From positions 62,001 to 126,000 of the forward strand of contig NZ_JAOTPO010000006.1 of assembly GCF_029028005.1 (NCBI RefSeq): a stretch of 64,000 nt of DNA. The letters are read 5' to 3'. The notes under the pieces were generated by a model. The model was not told where the DNA came from. It searched no databases and was given only the letters and a program-made list of their open reading frames with translations. Position numbers and translations under genes: made by a program. The DNA is from Alkalihalobacterium chitinilyticum. GTDB lineage: Bacteria; Bacillota; Bacilli; Bacillales; Bacillaceae_F. Below are positions 62,140 through 64,000 of the stretch, one piece after another (position 1 is the first letter of the stretch; the number at the start of each line of letters is the position of its first letter).

Positions 62140-62311
62140 TAATATTAACCTCCTCAAAAGGAAATTTACTTGGCGATTAAAAAGTAACGGTTAACGAGTA
62201 TACTTTTATGTATTAAGCATGTTTTACTAGTTCGATTAATATACTAATAGGATTTCCAATTTGTTGTAACCTAATCCTAACATGTACAAAAAAATAGAAC
62301 AACCGTTCGTT

Positions 62312-62421
62312 TTATCCACAATTGACAGTGGATAACTTGTTGATTACTTGTTTATAAATGTAAAAATTCCATAATTTATAAGATGTTAATAGGTGAATAA
62401 AGTTATCCACAGTGTAGATAA
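62312..62421. promoter_or_regulatory. cluster of four DnaA boxes upstream of sda
   Basis: Perfect TTATCCACA boxes lie at 62312-62320 and 62403-62411. One-mismatch copies lie on the other strand at 62327-62335 (TTATCCACT) and 62413-62421 (TTATCTACA). They form two back-to-back pairs about 90 bp apart, centred some 220 bp before sda. Confidence 0.85.
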
Positions 62422-62456
62422 CAGCCAATTTTTGTCGAAAACTTTTTTAATTTTTT

Positions 62457-62672
62457 TTGAAAAAAAAACGAATTCTTTCGAAATATCTCATATTTTTTAG
62501 AGATACGTTGTCTAAAGCGACAGATTATTTTTTGAGCGCATTTTTACATAACATAAGCTGTTTCATAAATGCAGCAACTCCTCAAGATAAAATCATTGAA
62601 ATAAACAGAAAAAAATTGTATACTTACGGTTTGATTAAAGGTTTGGAACATTTATCCTTTGATGACAAATAG
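62457..62672 (+). CDS. doubtful 71-residue reading frame
   Basis: The frame starts with TTG in a T/A homopolymer and has no ribosome binding site; a later TTG at 62508 would give 54 residues (SKATDYFLSAFLHNISCFINA). The composition is protein-like, but I recognise no family. It could be a small gene or chance. Confidence 0.25.
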   Translation: MKKKRILSKYLIFFRDTLSKATDYFLSAFLHNISCFINAATPQDKIIEINRKKLYTYGLIKGLEHLSFDDK

Positions 62673-62834
62673 AACACGTCAATTGCTATACCCGGAAAGA
62701 AAAGATCTTACACATTTTCCAGAAAATCATTAGACATAAGAGGATAACAAGATACTTGTTTCAAATAATAGGAATAAGGAAAAGTGTAAAGAAAAAGTAA
62801 ATCACTTAAAAGCACGAACATTGGAGGATGAATA

Positions 62835-63941
62835 GTGGAAGAAAGAGATATTATTTGTGCTGGTTGTGGTGTCAAAGTTCAATCCACTGATAAAAGTGAA
62901 TTGGGGTATGCCCCAGCTTCAGCATTAGAACGCGATGTAATTATCTGTCAACGCTGCTTCCGTTTGAAACATTATAATGAAGTCCAAGATGTTAAATTAA
63001 CCGATGATGATTTCTTAAAAATCTTAAATACGTTAGGGAATACTAATTCTCTCATCGTAAAAATTGTTGATATCTTTGACTTCAATGGTAGTTGGTTACC
63101 TGGTTTACACCGTTTTGTAGGTAATAATGATGTCCTTTTAGTAGGTAATAAAGTCGATTTACTTCCTAAATCGCTGAACCCTAACAAATTGGTCAACTGG
63201 ATGAAGCGCTCATCAAAAGAATTAGGTTTGAAACCGATTGATGTGATGTTGATTAGCGCGGAAAAAGGACATGGTGTATTAGATGTTGCTAATCGGATTG
63301 AAGAATTGAGAAAAGGTAAAGATGTTTATGTTGTAGGTTGTACAAATGTCGGGAAGTCCACATTTATTAATCGGATCATTAAAGAATTCGGTGGAGATGA
63401 GGAGCAACTAATTACGACATCTCACTTTCCGGGAACGACCTTAGATATGATTGATATCCCTTTAGATGATGGCTCAGCTCTCTATGACACACCAGGTATT
63501 ATTAATCATCATCAAATTGCTCATTATATTGATAAAAAAGAATTAAAAACGATCACACCGAAAAAAGAAATCAAATCTATGGTGTTTCAACTAAACGAAG
63601 AACAAACATTATATTTCGGTGGTTTAGCAAGGTTTGATTATGTAGAGGGTGAAAGAGGTTCATTTGTTTGTTATTTCTCTAACGAAATTAATATTCATCG
63701 TACGAAATTAGAGAAGGCAGATGAGTTGTATCAAAATCACCTAGGTGAATTGTTGTCACCGCCGGGGCCAGAAACAAAAGAAAACCTGCCGGAACTAGTT
63801 AAACATGAATTTTACATCAAAGAAAAAAGCGATATTGTTTATTCAGGTTTGGGCTGGGTTTCGATACATCAAGAAAATGTACGCGTCCAAGCATACGCTC
63901 CTAAAGGTGTAGGTGTGACGATTCGACCAGCGCTCATTTAA
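62835..63941 (+). CDS. yqeH: ribosome biogenesis GTPase YqeH
   Basis: This circularly permuted GTPase of 368 residues has an N-terminal zinc-binding region (CAGCG and CQRCFRL). Then come G4 NKVDLLP, G5 SAEKGHG, G1 GCTNVGKSTF, a G2-region threonine pair (TTSHFPGTT) and G3 DTPGI, in permuted order. It acts in 30S ribosome assembly. The GTG start at 62835 follows GGAGG. aroE follows by 14 bases, the conserved Bacillus order. Confidence 0.96.
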   Translation: MEERDIICAGCGVKVQSTDKSELGYAPASALERDVIICQRCFRLKHYNEVQDVKLTDDDFLKILNTLGNTNSLIVKIVDIFDFNGSWLPGLHRFVGNNDVLLVGNKVDLLPKSLNPNKLVNWMKRSSKELGLKPIDVMLISAEKGHGVLDVANRIEELRKGKDVYVVGCTNVGKSTFINRIIKEFGGDEEQLITTSHFPGTTLDMIDIPLDDGSALYDTPGIINHHQIAHYIDKKELKTITPKKEIKSMVFQLNEEQTLYFGGLARFDYVEGERGSFVCYFSNEINIHRTKLEKADELYQNHLGELLSPPGPETKENLPELVKHEFYIKEKSDIVYSGLGWVSIHQENVRVQAYAPKGVGVTIRPALI

Positions 63942-63955
63942 AAGGGGAGAGAACG

Positions 63956-64000
63956 ATGGGGAAACTATTTGGATTGATTGGTCATCCGGTAAGTCATTCT
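63956..64000 (+). CDS. aroE: shikimate dehydrogenase, 5' end
   Basis: The first 15 codons read MGKLFGLIGHPVSHS, the typical AroE N-terminus with the shikimate-binding Ser-x-Ser at its end. GGGGAGAG precedes the ATG. The gene continues past the window. Confidence 0.92.
   Translation, partial: MGKLFGLIGHPVSHS

Larger units (their letters stand above)
62140..62834. other. sda-yqeH intergenic region
   Basis: This 695-base stretch holds the sda regulatory region on its left, the DnaA box cluster, a doubtful 71-codon frame (62457-62672) and the leader of yqeH on its right. yqeG, which usually precedes yqeH in Bacillus, is not found. Confidence 0.6.

Overview
The window reads as the chromosome of an endospore-forming Firmicute of the Bacillaceae, probably an alkaliphilic or salt-tolerant Bacillus relative. 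The evidence is low GC, strong AGGAGG-type ribosome binding sites, an intact sigK, sda next to DnaA boxes, yqeH-aroE, glcR-glcD-glcF, pssA-psd, and a complete seven-gene mrp Na+/H+ antiporter operon. No tRNA, rRNA, CRISPR array, prophage or intact transposase was seen.

Region 1 (1-24943, + strand) is a large exopolysaccharide locus. It opens with the 3' end of a UTP-glucose-1-phosphate uridylyltransferase. A block follows the logic of the B. subtilis eps operon: EpsD/E/F-like glycosyltransferases, an EpsG-like polymerase, then epsL-epsM-epsN. Next come AT-rich accessory genes: more glycosyltransferases, including three related GT4 genes, a pyruvyltransferase, two acetyltransferases, a GH88/105-like protein, a GT14, a phosphotransferase-like protein and a PglK-like ABC flippase. 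galE and two more glycosyltransferases close the locus at a strong terminator.

Region 2 (24949-27048, - strand) is a decayed gene for a secreted right-handed beta-helix protein.

Region 3 (27173-36883, + strand) is a two-precursor lasso-peptide system related to paeninodin clusters. There are two macrolactam synthetase-precursor modules (C1-A1 and C2-A2). The second continues into one shared set: HprK-like kinase, PqqD-like recognition protein, B2 protease, nucleotidyltransferase and ABC exporter. Both precursor genes (51 and 55 codons) are too short for routine gene calling. Each synthetase gene is preceded by two copies of a 16-bp palindrome close to GTTCTT-N4-AAGAAC. The first copy follows directly on a good sigma-A promoter. 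This is the most novel part of the window.

Region 4 (37122-40055) holds a VanZ-like protein, a SinI-family antirepressor, sigK and a class D sortase. Region 5 (40162-48284) is an alcohol/aldehyde module: a frameshifted Fe-dependent alcohol dehydrogenase behind a cre site, a soluble histidine kinase, an NtrC-type activator, and a reverse-strand Fe-alcohol dehydrogenase, aldehyde dehydrogenase and double-domain AhpD-like protein. The reverse genes start from a near-perfect sigma-54 promoter.

Region 6 (48624-54619) is housekeeping: HU, pssA-psd, glcR-glcD-glcF. A 52-bp tandem repeat array lies between glcF and mrpG. Region 7 (55134-61092) is mrpABCDEFG, preceded by a 129-bp foldback element. 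Region 8 (61463-64000) has a small exported protein, sda with four DnaA boxes, yqeH and the start of aroE.
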